DNA of 64,000 nucleotides from Branchiostoma floridae. Lineage: Eukaryota > Chordata > Leptocardii > Amphioxiformes > Branchiostomatidae. The stretch covers positions 9,097,470 through 9,161,469 of the forward strand of contig NC_049983.1 of the NCBI RefSeq assembly GCF_000003815.2, written 5' to 3'. Each line of letters begins with the position of its first letter. Within the stretch, counting starts at the first letter, position 1. Positions 1 to 12,860 of the stretch are shown here, in pieces. Below the pieces are notes generated by a model. The model was given only the letters and a program-made list of their open reading frames with translations. It had not been told where the DNA came from and did no database searches. Made by a program: the position numbers and the translations under genes.

Positions 1-699
1 AGGAGGCAATCCTTCAGCCGGCGGGCTCACGGACAGTGCGGTCTCTCATCCAACTTGATTACAAGAGCGACCATAATTAATGAGTATGTATAACATCAGG
101 CATCTATATCACTATTCATTGGAGGAGGCATTTCCGGTTACAGGGGTACAGGGGGTTTTACTGGCAGCTACATACATCATCCCCTCACCACTCAGGACAT
201 AAACAGGTGACTGACTGCCTTCTTTTCTTTTATTTCCATCACAAACGGCTTTATCAGAGGAGCGGAGTTAAATAATGGTGTGCGACTTGATCACCGAAAG
301 TCGTTGGTAATGGCATTATAGATGTTCTCTTGATTAGGTAAATGCTTCACCCGAACTGTCAGTGTGGTTAAAATCTCCCATTTGGACTCTCCCAACTGCC
401 GGTAGCCTTTGAAGTGAGAGGGGGAGACCTCATTGGTGGCCTAGGGAAGAGCCCCTGGGGCCACACGTATCATATTACACCCAACCATAACCTCTATTTT
501 GTTATCTTACCCCTAAATTCATCAGGCCCTGTTGCTAGTAGCCCCTGCCAGGGGATTTCTATCCAAACCAGAGGCGGCGGCACCATTTTTTAGTTGTGGG
601 GGCGAAAATTTCTCATATCACTAAATCGAGGGCCGAAGGCCCGAGGCGTCGCGCCGGAGGCGCGACCCTTCTAGGGGGGTCCGGGGGCATGCACCCCCG
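1..699. other. Non-coding stretch, no gene seen
   Basis: No convincing exon, RNA gene or complete element is visible. The last 100 bases are GC-rich with short palindromes and lead into the tandem repeat that follows. Confidence 0.5.
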
Positions 700-1400
700 G
701 AAAAATTTCAAATCTAAACCCTCTGAAACGCTATTTCCTGTATTTTGAGGGGCAAATTTTGCTGCCAGACTAAGCTAACTTCAATGACATTTCTATCAAA
801 AATACACATAGTTTTAGCTTTAGTTATTCAGGGCGACACCCCCAACATATTTTCACCATCTCGAGCGGCGAAGGTACGAGCCGTTGCAAAGTAGGTTCTG
901 GAAATTTTTGAAATCTAGACCCTCTGAAACGCCATTTCCTGTATTTTGAGGGACAAATTTTACAGACAGACTAAGCTGAATTCAATTAAACTTCTAGTAG
1001 AGAAAAATTTTTGAGGGCGACGACCCACGCACCAACATATTTTGCACTACGTCGTCGTGAGCCCCGAAGACGCAAGCCGCCGCAAGGGAGTTTTGAAGAA
1101 ATTTTTAAATCAGGACACTTTGAATGCCATTTCCTGCATTTGAGGGGAACATTTTGCTTATAAACAAAGCTAAGTTTGATAATGAAATTTCTGCTAGAAA
1201 AAGGTCGTGGGGGACGACGCTCCGGTAGCATTTTCCCACCATGTCCAGTGCCGACGGCGCGAATCCTCACAAGGGAGGTCCTTTGAAATTTTGAAATCTG
1301 GACCCTCTGAAACGTCATTTCCTGCATTTTCAGGGCCAAATTTTGCCAGTAGACTAGCGAGATTTGATGAAATTTCCATTAGTGAAAATATACACAAGGG
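700..1400. repeat. Diverged tandem repeat, about 195 bp period, four units
   Basis: Four diverged copies of one unit start near 705, 903, 1095 and 1282. Each carries a core like GACCCTCTGAAACG followed by ATTTCCTG, a run like TTTTGAGGG and then AAATTTTG. Each copy is followed by a short G/C-rich block with GGGCGACG-type sequence. The open frames here run through the repeat on both strands and are not genes. Confidence 0.75.
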
Positions 1401-2481
1401 CTACAGCTTGAGTTTGAGTGTTTCAGCTTATTTTATCGTGGGGGCGTCGCCCCCACGACCTATTTTTTGTGGGGGCGGCCGCCCCCACTGCCCCCATGGT
1501 GCCGCCGCCACTGCAAACTGTCCCTGTCAGTCCACTGTGATAACAAAGGCCTTTCATGTGTGGTCTGGGGTGCATCAGCTCACACTGCATGTTCATGTTT
1601 GTTGGGAACACTGTTGCCTCTCACTCTCTTAGCAAACATCCCTCCAGCCTCAACCCCAGGAAAACCTTTGACATCTGTGGGTTTCCTGGGGAAGATTGGA
1701 AAGCTCCAAAAGCATGTGGCCTACAGGCAGGGAGTATGGACAGACCAAATCAGTTCCCTGGTTCACATATAGTTCGACAAAAAATTAGGGTACATTCCCA
1801 TCAAATGTGTAACTCAAAATCTACACTTTTACTTCTACTAACTTGACAAATGAAATTGAATGGCAATGCATTGCATAAAAGCGGCCAAAAAGTGGGAACA
1901 TAGACACATATAAAATAGACATTTAGATTAACAATCGAAACGAGCACAGATTTCTCAGGAAAATAGATAAATATACACAGGAAAATTCCATCAGATTCTG
2001 AACTGATATCTATCTCAGTTATATTACAAAATTGACCGAATTACGATTATAATAGCACAAACTCACATTCTGGTAAAAATATGAGTTTTCACAAATTATG
2101 CTAATTCTAGGACCACAATTCGAAGCACACATACATGATTTATTCCTGCCTAATGACCAGGAAGCCAAGGTCATTCCGACAGGTTGTCCCCTGAGTAGTG
2201 GTAGACTAGACTGGAAACTGATAAACCAAGTCAACTACTCCACTGAACAAGGCAAGCTTCCTTCCCCCCCTTAGATCAGCTTTCAGTTTAGTCTGCTCAA
2301 CAGGATACAACCTATCCTTGTGGCCTTCACCCAAACTGTGACAAATACTTCAGTACAAGAATATCGACACACCGAAGATTAATGAGCTTTAGATCTAAGA
2401 GAAGGATGGCGTCATAACGGTTAAGTTATCTATAAGATGTGTAATAATGGGTTACATCAATCTTTCTTTTTCTATCTCCAG
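1401..2481. other. Non-coding stretch with a G/C-rich palindromic block
   Basis: Positions 1438-1500 hold interleaved palindromes built from GGGGGCG and CGCCCCC. The rest is AT-rich and shows no recognisable gene. Confidence 0.4.
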
Positions 2482-2593
2482 TAAGCTTCTCTTGTGGACG
2501 GGAGGAATTGACGGAATGACTTTGGACAATTGGATAGCAGCTATTCATTACATTGTGAAGTACGGATTCTGGAACGCAAGAGGGGAATGCACT
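2482..2593 (+). CDS. Candidate internal exon, gene not recognised
   Basis: A pyrimidine-rich tract ending in CTATCTCCAG is followed by 112 bases that are open in one frame and end at a good donor (ACT then GTGAGT). The translation (phase 1 at the start, then KLLLWTGGIDGMTLD and so on) is rich in Trp and hydrophobic residues. I do not recognise a family. No matching exon with compatible phase was found nearby, so this may be one exon of a gene with long introns or a chance ORF with good splice signals. Confidence 0.3.
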
Positions 2594-4137
2594 GTGAGTA
2601 CTAGATATGTTTATACATGCATGATGGGTATAACAGCGGTAGTCGTGATAAAGTACGCTTCAGCTCGGACTTGTAATACAATTACTCATGTAATACAGAC
2701 GTGTTCACTCTGCTTTGTGGTATTTCCTTCGGAGGTTTTGCCTGGAACAATGGCAGCATACATGTGTGTACCTTGCCAGTCGTAGTCACAAATCACGACC
2801 AGATCCTAATGGAGAGTTTACTTGAGACTTTGTCCCTCTGGCGCAGAGCTCGGAAGCTGCAATTCTCGACCTTGCGTAGTCTCACTCAAAGCCGGCTTAT
2901 CGTACCCAAACTCATGAATTCTATAGAATTCTACATCATCGTGATGTATCCGGCATGTACCATATTCCCCAGCATGAAGCCCCTCGGAGGCTACGTGTAC
3001 GTGTACTTGCATGGCAGGAAAAGAGGGCCCTTTTTTCATCCAAACCTGCAAGACACTTCTAATCAGAGTTCTAGCCAGCGTTCGTCCTTCCATCCTTTTA
3101 TGGAATTTTGCTGCTGGGGACGGACAAAAATTTTGCCTACTTTGTCCTCTGTGACAGACAAAAAGCGGCATGTAATGATATTAAAAAGGATAAATTTTGC
3201 AAAGATCACCAGAAATTCAGCACAGATGCCACTGAACCGAGCTTCATGTGAGTCTACTCTACCAGCAAAATTTGTCCCTCAAAGTGTAGAAAATGGTGTT
3301 TCAGGGGTCTATATTTCAAAATTTTCCCAGATTGTTGCGCTTGGATTTTGACAGGATTTCCATTCAACATCCTGGGGACGGAAAAAAAATGAAGGCTGGC
3401 TAGAACACTGCCTCTAATACTAGACTGTAGCTAGCAGAATCCGTCATACTCCAATTGTCTGCAGAGTTCGATCTCATACTTCCAACTTTCAACTTCGTAG
3501 TTCAAGGCCAACTATGAACCATACGATGATGTATTATGTATGTAATTTACCATGTATCTCCAAGGTCCATCTTCCAAGATGGAAAATCCATCCCCAAATG
3601 TCGCGGGTAATAATAATTACACCCCAAACCCAGTTTGTGATTAGCATAACATATAATTCGTAATACGATCCGAAACCGTTGCCTTTTAACCCAATCCCCA
3701 AATCTCGTATAAGTCATAATCATCTCAGTAAACATGATTACGAGTGAGTGATTCTCCATCTGGGACGATAATCTCTCTATCTATGGCTTAATTGATGGAT
3801 CTATCTTGTAGTGGCCTAGTCTGGCCATAACTGCCTTATCATAAGGATGGTTTATTGAGTCCGCTGCGCCGTAGACTTTGACAGACCAGGGCGATACACC
3901 GCTGGCGTCTTCTCTACGGACAAGGGGATGACTGCGGAGATAAGTCTTATACAATAATCCATCTCTTCTAAAGCCTTGTACATGTAGGTGAAGGACCTTA
4001 GAAAATATACTGCAAAATTCATTTTAAGTTCAACGTTGTGGCAAGGTAAAAATTTAGAGTTTACGGTTTACATCACAAGTTTGTGGCTAATTGTAGAAAG
4101 ACCATGGAAGACAGAGCATATGTTTGAGGTGCAGTAT
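2594..4137. other. Non-coding stretch with an inverted copy of the 195 bp repeat
   Basis: Positions 3264-3328 carry the reverse complement of the core of the tandem unit at 700-1400 (GTCCCTCAAA, then a TGGTGTTTCAGGGGTC-like segment). No gene is seen in the remainder. Confidence 0.5.
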
Positions 4138-4146
4138 AATGAAACA

Positions 4147-4564
4147 TAGCCTGGGTACCATCCGGATAGTAGTTCGCTCCTATGTTCGCTTCTGCTATCC
4201 GTCTGGAGACGTGCGCATTCAAACCTTTTGGTGGTAACGTCAGTTAATAAGCAAAGTAAGGAATGAGTTCTAGAGCACTCGTTCGATGACAACAGCCCAG
4301 CGCCTGCATGCGCAAGGGGACGCAGGACTTTTCCGGTGTTGGAACACCTGTTCGAATGAGCGTTTGAACCCATTCCATAATTCGCTCATGAGTAGTGGCC
4401 AATCAGCGCGTGCTTCCACTTTTTGTGCGATTCCAAACGTTCCCAGACGGAAACACAGAGAAGCGACTGTATATAGTGTACAATAAATGTCAGAGCTAGA
4501 AGCGACTGTTTATAGTATATAATGAACGCCGGAGCGAACTACTTTCCGGATGGTACCCAGGCTA
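4147..4564. mobile_element. Mutator-like MITE, 418 bp, 9 bp target duplication
   Basis: Terminal inverted repeats of about 34 bp begin TAGCCTGGGTACCATCCGGA at the left and match the reverse complement of the right end with one mismatch. Direct repeats AATGAAACA lie at 4138-4146 and 4565-4573, a 9 bp target duplication as in Mutator-like elements. Inside there is no transposase frame, so the element is non-autonomous. Related termini occur at 17,877-17,973 and, weakly, at 30,167-30,312. Confidence 0.85.
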
Positions 4565-5030
4565 AATGAAACAGCCATGAAGTTAAAAAAACACTGCAAA
4601 AAATTTCAAAATCTACAGTACATAAGAGCTTTTTAGAATCCTATGCTAAAATTTCAAAATCTACAGTATGCAAAAAATCTACAATATGTAAATCCTTTTC
4701 TAGGAACAAAAGATGTACACATGACATGAAATGAAAACACTGCAAAAATGTAGAAATCTACAGTAAGCAAGAGCTCTTTAGAATTCCATGTACACACATT
4801 GGTAGAACAGACTAATCTTTCTAACTGCCATATTGGATTAGGCATGTCCAACGAACAGATGCGACAAGCCGGTAACGCCGGCTATACCTGACATTATAAA
4901 TTTTAGAGTATTCCCCCTGGCAAAGGCTCTACAGGATGCTTCTTGAATTGAATTCACTCATATCGTCATTCCCACACACTCACGGGTAGGTATCGGGGCT
5001 CAAAATTCCACCTACATACAGTATGCAGGA

Positions 5031-5232
5031 ACTGTAAATGCAGAAACTTTCACTGTCCATGGTTTTATGTTTGTGTTTTGCGGTGCCCGCTTCACAGCGA
5101 ACTCAAAACCGCTGTGAACATTTTCCTTCTGTCTTCAGCTCGAGCTACATTGTACCCATGGCACCTCATTCTCGCTTCCTTTTTCCGCTACCGCGAAATT
5201 AAATCCCCGCGAACGTTAATGCATTACACAGT
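5031..5232. mobile_element. MITE family with ACTGTAAATGCAG end
   Basis: The left end reads ACTGTAAATGCAGAAAC. The body has GCGAACTCAAAACCGC-type sequence, and the right end has GCGAAATTAAATCCCCGCG then AATGCATTACA. The same layout recurs at 20,100-20,309 and 24,195-24,520, so this is a dispersed non-coding family. Confidence 0.7.
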
Positions 5233-5301
5233 ACTGTACAATGTAAGTGCACATAAAAGTACATGCAGGTTGTGCTGGTTTTCTATTTCTCATGTGAATC
5301 C

Positions 5302-5491
5302 ACTCTGCAAGCAGAGGTTAGGCTCCAGCTGTTTTTTTTTAATGTTTTTTTAAAGTCGTTTTACCAGGCTTTCTATTTTGTATTGTATCTTGCTGTGTCA
5401 AAAACTAACAAGCAAGATACAATACAAAATAGAAAGTCCAATAAAAACGACTAAAAAAAAACAGCCGGAGTCTAACCTCTGCTTGGAGAGT
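5302..5491. mobile_element. Foldback MITE, 190 bp
   Basis: Two arms of about 85 bp are near-perfect reverse complements around a short loop near 5395. The outer ends read ACTCTGCAAGCAGAGG and its near complement. It has no coding capacity and no clear target duplication. Confidence 0.8.
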
Positions 5492-6594
5492 AATGTCTAT
5501 CCACACCAAACCTGCACTGGTCCATAGTGTTGGATATAGGAGTTTATACAAAGTTTTGTTTTGCTGTACTGATTATACCATCTCTAGGCAAAACAAACAA
5601 TTAAAATATATTCTAATATCCAGGAAAATGCATTTCGAGTGCCTATGAATTTGACGACTTTCATAAGATATGCTCAGACACGTAACGAGTTCCTAAAAGC
5701 TATCGCCAAAGCCAGCCTTACTGTGACGTTTTTACTGTCAAAGATTTACAAGTTTCAGTGAATACAAAAATACCTCATTCAAAATTCATTTAGCTACGAA
5801 CTTAAGGATCACAATCTTCCACTTTATAGTTTACTCAAAGACAGCTTGCTGCTTATCTCTGAAATTAATGCAGAGATTATGAATTTAAGACCTCACACAT
5901 CTGAGACCAGTACAATAGGATATTCCCATGATAAACGACTCATAGGAGAGGGTCACTTCATAAATCCAAGATACATGAAACCGAACAATGGCGAGAATAT
6001 AACAGCCTTTCAAGTAACGGTCTTCGGTACATGTAATGTGTGGCCAGACACTAGAGGACAAGGCCTTTGGTATAATTAGCATTCCACATGCTTGTCCAGT
6101 CTGTACGCTGATTTACACATCTGACCTGACTTCTACAGTAAAGCCTACACCTCCCCTAGGCCTACATCTGATAGCTTTTATCCATGTATAAATATACATT
6201 GCCTGGTTGTACCACAAAATGTCAAGTACAGCGTAGCCAAAAGGCACCAGCATAAATTTTCCTTCCAGCATACAAATCCCTGCTTGTGGTATAATCTACA
6301 GTCTACAAGTGGGTTCGTCACCTTTTAGAGTACTTTCTTTAATACTTCATAATGTGATTCGGGAAGGCCATATGGAGAGATCTAATCTTTTCCTGCAGCT
6401 CTTAACTTTCAGAGTGCACAAAGTCAGGGTTATAACCTTCATTCCTGTAGTTACATGTATGTCATACAGAAAGCACAGGTACACAAGTTACTCAGAACTC
6501 ATTGAAAAAGTTTCCAACCCCCCCCTGAAAAGTTTTCCAATGGAATGATCCTAGGGAATTGTGGGAAGACACATAGATATACTGCCTCCATCCC
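5492..6594. other. Non-coding stretch, nothing recognised
   Basis: AT-rich sequence with short open frames on both strands. No frame has both convincing splice signals and a recognisable protein. Confidence 0.35.
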
Positions 6595-6782
6595 TTAAAT
6601 ATTTACAGACAGTTTAGCTTTGGGCAAGTCATCTTCTAAATGCGAAAGTGCAGTAAATTGGGTCTGTTGAGTTCTGGCATCCATCACAAGTGACTTCAAA
6701 TAACGCAAGGGTTTGAAATAAGACACAACAAAGAGTGTGAAAGCTACGCCACATCGTTCCCACAGTGAGTTGGAGCGTGATG
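6595..6782 (-). CDS. Candidate 3' terminal exon, gene not recognised
   Basis: On the minus strand, TTCTTTCTTGTTC...AATGTAG is followed by an open stretch of about 62 codons ending at TAA (6595-6597). The translation (…SLWERCGVAFTLFVVSY…) has one hydrophobic segment. I cannot assign a family. Candidate minus-strand exons also lie at 7434-7682 and 8935-9222, but splice phases do not clearly connect them. Confidence 0.2.
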
Positions 6783-7433
6783 CTACATTTTTGAACAAGA
6801 AAGAAATAAACAGCTTTTGATCTGACAGTATTTCTTAACATTTTCTCACCGCATGATAAAGCTTGCTATGCTACTTGATACACTGGCAAAGCTGACCGGA
6901 AACTCTATGACCGCGAGGTAGTACCAGAAAAATTTCACATCTTTCATCATTGATATATCAGATCACTATCCCTTCTGGTACCTGCATATTAAACAAGGCA
7001 ATCAGAGATAGCAGACTTCAACCCTTCACCCAGAAGGCTTTGCTACCCTTCCAGTTCAACAAACATAAATAAACAGCAATGATGACCTATAGCAATCTTA
7101 AGATTTTGAAGGCAAGGAAAAGTACTATCTTATGTTGAACTTAAAGCATGACTATTTAAGATACCAGATCGAATTCAACAATCACATACTGTAAATGCAT
7201 CTAAGTTTGCTGGGATTCAATTTTGCAGTAGGGAGAAAATGGAGTGTTTGCAATGTTTTGAGTTCGCAATAATGCTAAAGTCAGTAATGGATTGGTGCTT
7301 TTACTGTGAGCCACCTGCTAACAACCCAGGGCAAGGGTGGTTCTTCTTTCTCTTCTTCTTATGACATCAGACAGTCAGAAAAGTAACGCCTCTGGTAAAC
7401 ACGTCCTCCTGCCTCGAAGTTAAACATATCCAA

Positions 7434-7682
7434 TCAGTCGTTAGTTGTAACGACTCCCATTCTCAGCTGTGCCGCAATTTGCTTCTGCTTTCTCCTTAAG
7501 GGCATACTATTCCTCCCTTTCCTCAGTTGACCCCGTTCTCGTGCAGTCGTTCCATCGACCAAGTAGTTGGAACATTTCTTGTGTCTAGACTCTAGACGGT
7601 TTGTCTCAATGATATTGGCAACATAGGTCCCAGTCAGGTTGATGTTATTGTTACAAATTGCAAAGGGATTTCCAGCCAAAAT
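7434..7682 (-). CDS. Candidate coding stretch, not recognised
   Basis: About 82 codons are open on the minus strand and end in TGA. The N-terminal half has several potential N-glycosylation sequons, and the C-terminal half is strongly basic (Arg/Lys-rich around RKGRNSMPLRRKQKQ). A stop lies just upstream in frame, and no strong splice acceptor is evident. It could be an exon or chance. Confidence 0.15.
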   Translation of the reverse strand: MLAGNPFAICNNNINLTGTYVANIIETNRLESRHKKCSNYLVDGTTARERGQLRKGRNSMPLRRKQKQIAAQLRMGVVTTND

Positions 7683-8934
7683 TTGTTAGCCACCTCCTTG
7701 TAAAAGAATAGCCATCAATCAATAAGACAATCAATAAATTGTGTTGTTTTTTAGGCAAGGGTGCTACAGACCGATAGAACAGTCAACAACAACGCTGCAG
7801 ACATTCCTACAATAGCCGCAAATAGCGACAGCGCCTCCTTGCTGTTGACTTAAGTACTGCAACTGCACAATCCAAGATACTCTGTGCCTAACCTCTTGTA
7901 CATGCAACTAAACTCTGCCTACATTTTTGCCTAACTGCACAACTAATAAAATCATGCTATTAGCTGCCTAAATTGTCTGATACCCAGCAATGAAATGGAA
8001 CAGCCCAGTGGGACTTACAGTCTTATGGGATAATCGTAACCAATGTGTAGAGTTATTGCTCTTGCACACCAGTGGATTTAGCGCTGGTCTTTTACTTGGG
8101 CTGTCATATCGATTTCACAGAAATTTTACTGGATAGCTACGGAATATGGCCGCATTGGACTGTAAACATAAAAATATTATAGATTGAGGTGACATTTATC
8201 GAGCTACAAAGGTATGATAGCAATAGAAAAGACTTTAAAAAAGAACGATTCTCACTACGGTATTCTTGCGTACGGTATGATACTATGATTATATTTTTTC
8301 GTATTCATAGTTGTTTTGTATCTGCACTTTTGTATAGAAACAAAAGTCATGGTTACGTAGCTGCATTATCTGATTTACCTACAATCCTTATATGGTACTT
8401 TTTCAAGCCTTTAATTTTATGACGTGAACATTAAAAATGGGATGTACACTTGAAGTATTGCAGTAATATCTGTGTAAGCAACTTGATTAAAATTTTGTAG
8501 CTACTGTTATAGTAGTAAAACAGGGAAACAATTGATGAGTTTTACAGTTCAATCTCTTGGGGAAGTAAATCTATCAGATTTACATGTACTTGCAAACACT
8601 CTAAGAACTTCCCCCGCATTGTATCGATTTTAGTATGCGTGGCATCATGCTGTATCGTGATTACGCTGAACGTACGCCATGGGAACCATTCTAAGTGTCG
8701 AGAGTTTCTGCTGCAAGTACATTTCCTACAGTTCATTATCTCTGTGCATCCCACTCCATAATTCATTCTCTACCTATAGTCTATGCATCTCAATTGCAGT
8801 GAGGGTTTTTAGGCACTTGGTAGAGCATTAGTCAAGAATGTATTAGCTATTACTGTAAGCAGTCATGAATTGCACAATATAGTTGTGGGTACTGCAATAG
8901 CCTGGAGTCCAGTCTTGTTAGCTTTAGTTAATGG

Positions 8935-9222
8935 TCACCTAGTGATCATTGGAAGCATACTAAAGCTGACAAAGAGTGGCCTCAAGCCAAGGCCAGTACT
9001 ACAGAGTGGGTAGTTGCAGTTTTTACATAGACTGATAGGTGGCTCTGCTGAGCAATGGACAGCATTCATACCATTAAACACTAAGGAGCTGTCTATTTCA
9101 TGCATCTCATGAAAATCTTCCAGACACAATTCATTCAGGCTTTTGATCAAACCAATCACAATCTGTGCAAGCTCCAGTCTATCAGAACAAGAGACAATCC
9201 AATATTCCCTTTACTCTAAATG
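8935..9222 (-). CDS. Candidate internal exon, gene not recognised
   Basis: On the minus strand an open frame runs from an AG near 9223 to ATCACTAG/GTGACC at 8935. The predicted peptide begins EYWIVSCSDRLELAQIVIG and contains a pair of CX2C-like cysteines further on. It reads like protein-coding sequence (regular hydrophobic spacing), but I do not recognise it. Downstream open stretches on the same strand (8542-8766) do not join it in phase. Confidence 0.25.
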
Positions 9223-10284
9223 AACAATTGGCAATGAAAGGTTCATGTTTGCCCCAAAATGTAGTTACAGAAACATAGCCAATCTACAATGTGGGCCAAT
9301 TTCTACAAGCAAAAATCTTTAAAAGCACTGGCATGTGCATTGATGTACATGTAGCTTTAGGCCTAGGAAAAAAAATGTTGTGTTTCCTGTTTCCCTACCT
9401 ACCCTAGAAAAACCTGTCGACCCTATACTTTTTTTGGGGGTGGGCAGAGGAGTCACAGTTTCCAGTTAGAATTTTTATGCAGCCTGCTTCCTATTGGAGC
9501 AAAAACACTGCTTGTCCTATCTAATGAAGGATAAATGTATCTATTGTGCACAAAATTAAAGTTTGACATTAAAATAGAAGTGTCCTCATGCACTTCAGTT
9601 TACTTTGTTCGACTGTATTGTAATATGTATCACTAGAGTTTTGGCCAGCCTAAAAAAAATTACAAGTAAAAAAAGAAGATAATCCCTACCTACCGACCCT
9701 AATTTTTTCAGGACTGAAACAGGAAACACAACATTTTTTTCCCTAGGCCTTATTAGGTTGTTATCTGTTGGGGCAAAGAAAAGTTCTGACATACAGATGA
9801 GTACAAATGTTTCCTCTAGAAAAAAAATTTGACTAGCTTTTTTTCTCCTTAAATTTCTTAGTCTCTCCTCTTATTATCATCTAAAGTTGCCCATACATCA
9901 GAACAAGGAGGCCAACCTCCCTGATCTGAAGATGCATCAGCCCGGCGCCCATCTCTGCTTTTAAGCCTTGGGCCACACATAAGTACAAGCACTACAGCAG
10001 GGGGCTAGTCCACAGGTAGTGTCGTGTATTTAGCTGCCATATTCTTCCTCTTGACAGAGAAAGAAATATGTAACATTTTTAAGAGTCTTTGGTATGACCC
10101 AGCTATAGCATCCAGTCTTCCTTGCTGGTCTCCCATCCTAGTACTGACTCAACTGCACATTGCTTAACTTCCAAGGTCAAGGGATCGGGCATATCAAGGC
10201 GCCACGGCCGTAGCAGTATTGTTGAAAACTGCCAGAAATGTCAAGCAGGGACACAGAAAAATGGGTAACTGAAGTACAGTTGTA
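9223..10284. other. Non-coding stretch with an inverted short repeat
   Basis: CTAGGAAAAAAAATGTTG at about 9363 and CAACATTTTTTTCCCTAG at about 9730 are near reverse complements and, with the adjacent CCCTACCTACC-like sequence, bracket a 370 bp foldback segment. No gene is seen. Confidence 0.4.
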
Positions 10285-10449
10285 CAATCAAACCTGTACG
10301 AGTGACCACCTGTACACATGGCGTTAGATAATTTTTCAAATCAACACGAGCATTATGAATCCAGTCTAATGACCACCTGTCCAAATGGACCATATTTAAT
10401 GGCTTAGACCATTCCCTGATTGATTGGTCTTCTTATGCAGGTTTGACTG
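10285..10449. mobile_element. pogo/Tigger-like MITE, 165 bp
   Basis: The element is flanked by TA at 10283-10284 and 10450-10451. Its ends are CAATCAAACCTG at the left and CAGGTTTGACTG at the right. The CAGTCAAACCT-type end with TA duplication is typical of the pogo/Tigger branch of Tc1/mariner. It is non-coding and shares its ends with the larger element at 28,671-30,018. Confidence 0.75.
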
Positions 10450-11149
10450 TAACATGACTGACTCCTGCTACCCATCTCCTCTGACCTTAGTCCAAAGGTT
10501 CACGAGTATATCTAGGAGACCACAAAAGAAAAACATGATTATCAAAATGAAAATGTTTTTCCTCAGGTCAAGAGTCGCGACCCACAAAACAGGACAGTGT
10601 ATGTAGATGTTTTTGGACGGACACAAAAATGCAAAAGGCGGGAACAACAAAGGCACACCCTGCTGTGTGATGTTTGAAGGAATTTGGCACTTACAGACCA
10701 TCTGGAAGCATTTCAAGTTCAAGTCCAGTGGGCACCTACACAAGGAGCAATCACCAAGTACATGGGAAACCCTTAGCGGAGAGCTTTAACAAAGCCAAGC
10801 TTGTTATGGTCATTACCAATGACTAAACTTGGGCATTCAACTAGACTTGGGAATTCAACTAAATTTGGCATTCAACGACATGAAGTCACCGTAAATGAGA
10901 ATTCAAGGATACTACTATTTGAAGTTATGTTCAAGCAGGTTAGAAATCCAGGTAAACAATATTCAACTAGAGTTCGGCGACCTCATACCTCCATGAAAAT
11001 TTAGAGCTTTCGTAAATTTCATGCAATTGACTAACACATTAACATAATTTATGAATGGTGTTGTTAATCATTGACTACATACAAATGTCACAATTATAAA
11101 ATTCCAATTATTAATCATAAAGTGGTTTTGCAATTTTCACATAAATTAT
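10450..11149. other. Non-coding stretch
   Basis: Short open frames only; nothing recognised. Confidence 0.3.
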
Positions 11150-11960
11150 GCAAATAAGTTCCTCATTACCATATTAAGTGTCTGCTTATATTCCACCTAT
11201 CATAATTAACATGTGTTACATGTATTGAGGTCCAGTTATTGAAAACAATGGAACTATACTATTTCCTCATTAATTATGCAAATCAAGTCCTCATTTGCAT
11301 AACATGCATATCATTATGAACATCTTAGCCCAAGCTACCTGCATGCCTAAAATGATGCCAATCCGTCGTTCCTTTCTGCAGTTATCCTCTTTGGAGTGTC
11401 TTGACAAAAATGCCCCTGCAGTTCCACAATTAAATGTTAGGGGGCTGAAACTTGCCCCAACTTGTCATGGCACTAAAAGCTATCTACCACCTAAATGTCA
11501 AGACCATACCATGTCTGAAACAAGAGATACATTGAAAAAACTGCTATGATAGAATATTCTCATTAATTATGCAAATGTACTCCTATTTTGCATAATTAGT
11601 ATCTTATCGTGTACAACATTGTCTAAGGTACCTACATACCAAAAATCATGAAAATCCGTTGTTCCCTTCTTGAGTTATCCTCTTCAGAAGTTTTTGACAA
11701 AAATGCCCCTTCTATCCCAAAACTAGACGCTAGGGGGCCCAAACTTATGTCATTTCTTCCTGAGCACAAGAGCTATCTAACACTCAAAAATCATGACCAT
11801 AGCATGTTCAGAACACCGAGATAGCAAAACCGGAAGTTGCGCTGCAGTACCAAGGGAAGCCGCTAGGAGGCCCAAAATTTAATCATTTCCAGCTTTCATC
11901 ACACACTACCAACACACCAAGTATGAAACCAATCCACCCAGCCGTTCTTGAGTTATTTTG

Positions 11961-12006
<46 letters not shown>

Positions 12007-12060
12007 AACGCGGGGTAAAATATAACCTCCATGAAATATTTCATGGAGGTAAATACAATT
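11150..12060. repeat. Diverged tandem unit of about 280 bp with terminal (AC)n tract
   Basis: Two full units (from about 11,265 and about 11,550) and a partial third share CTCATTAATTATGCAAAT, then AATCCGT(C/T)GTTCC, TTGACAAAAATGCCCCT and AGAGCTATCTA. The block ends in an AC-repeat at 11,964-12,006 and the palindrome ACCTCCATGAAATATTTCAT with its complement at 12,027-12,050. Part of the unit recurs at 12,630-12,845. No ORF is credible. Confidence 0.7.
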
Positions 12061-12479
12061 CAATCTCTACAACTGGATAAAAAACAGAGATTTACATCCA
12101 TCACTCTTCTTCAGCGTCACTAGAATGAACTGGCAGAACAATTCAAAACAAGTACAACTCATTAGAAAAACTGATTGAACATGTCAATTCACTTACTCTT
12201 AAGTATGCAAATGTCACTCAAATGAAGTTGTAATAGTATTACACATTCTGAACACAAACCAAAATTGCTATTCTTCTCTAGTTCCAAATAAAACAATACT
12301 GCTGATGGTACTGTACCTATTCTTTATGCTGTGCTTGTTCAGCTACCAAATCACTGATCCACGCAATCTAAAAATACTTGTAGTACTAATCAGATGACCT
12401 GCAGGGCATGAACTGATGGTTGGACATGAGGGAAAAGCAGCCATAATAGAGGAGTCCATAGAACACAAACCTCAGTGAA

Positions 12480-12860
12480 TAGGGGTGGGTACAAGTACAC
12501 AAAATTTAGGTGCAGGTCCAGTTCAGGTCCAGAGCATAGACAAGTAAGCCCCCAAACATGTGAATTCTAATCTGATATAATCTGTTTATTTTATCTGTTA
12601 GACCATACCATATCCATCTCAAAAGATAAAATAAATGTTCTGCTGCAGTACCAAGGCCACATACCAGGGGGCCAAAGTCGACCTTGACCTTCGTCTTCCC
12701 AACCCCTACCCACATACCAAATATCATTGTAATACATACAGAGGTTCTAGAGTTATTCTGACCACAACTATCCGGAAGCACAAACAGACATACAGACACA
12801 CAGACAGACACACCAAAAACTATACCTCCATTTTTGACGGAGGTAATCAAGTGTAAATAT
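12480..12860. repeat. Composite of two dispersed repeats
   Basis: The first part (GGGGTGGGTAC…CAGGTCCAG…TATAATCTGTTTATTTT) belongs to a family also seen at 18,940-19,090, at 41,795-42,065 with 42,796-42,880, and at 53,844-54,180. The second part (CTGCAGTACCAAGG…CAGACAGACACACC…GGAGGTAA) resembles the end of the repeat at 11,820-12,050. Confidence 0.6.
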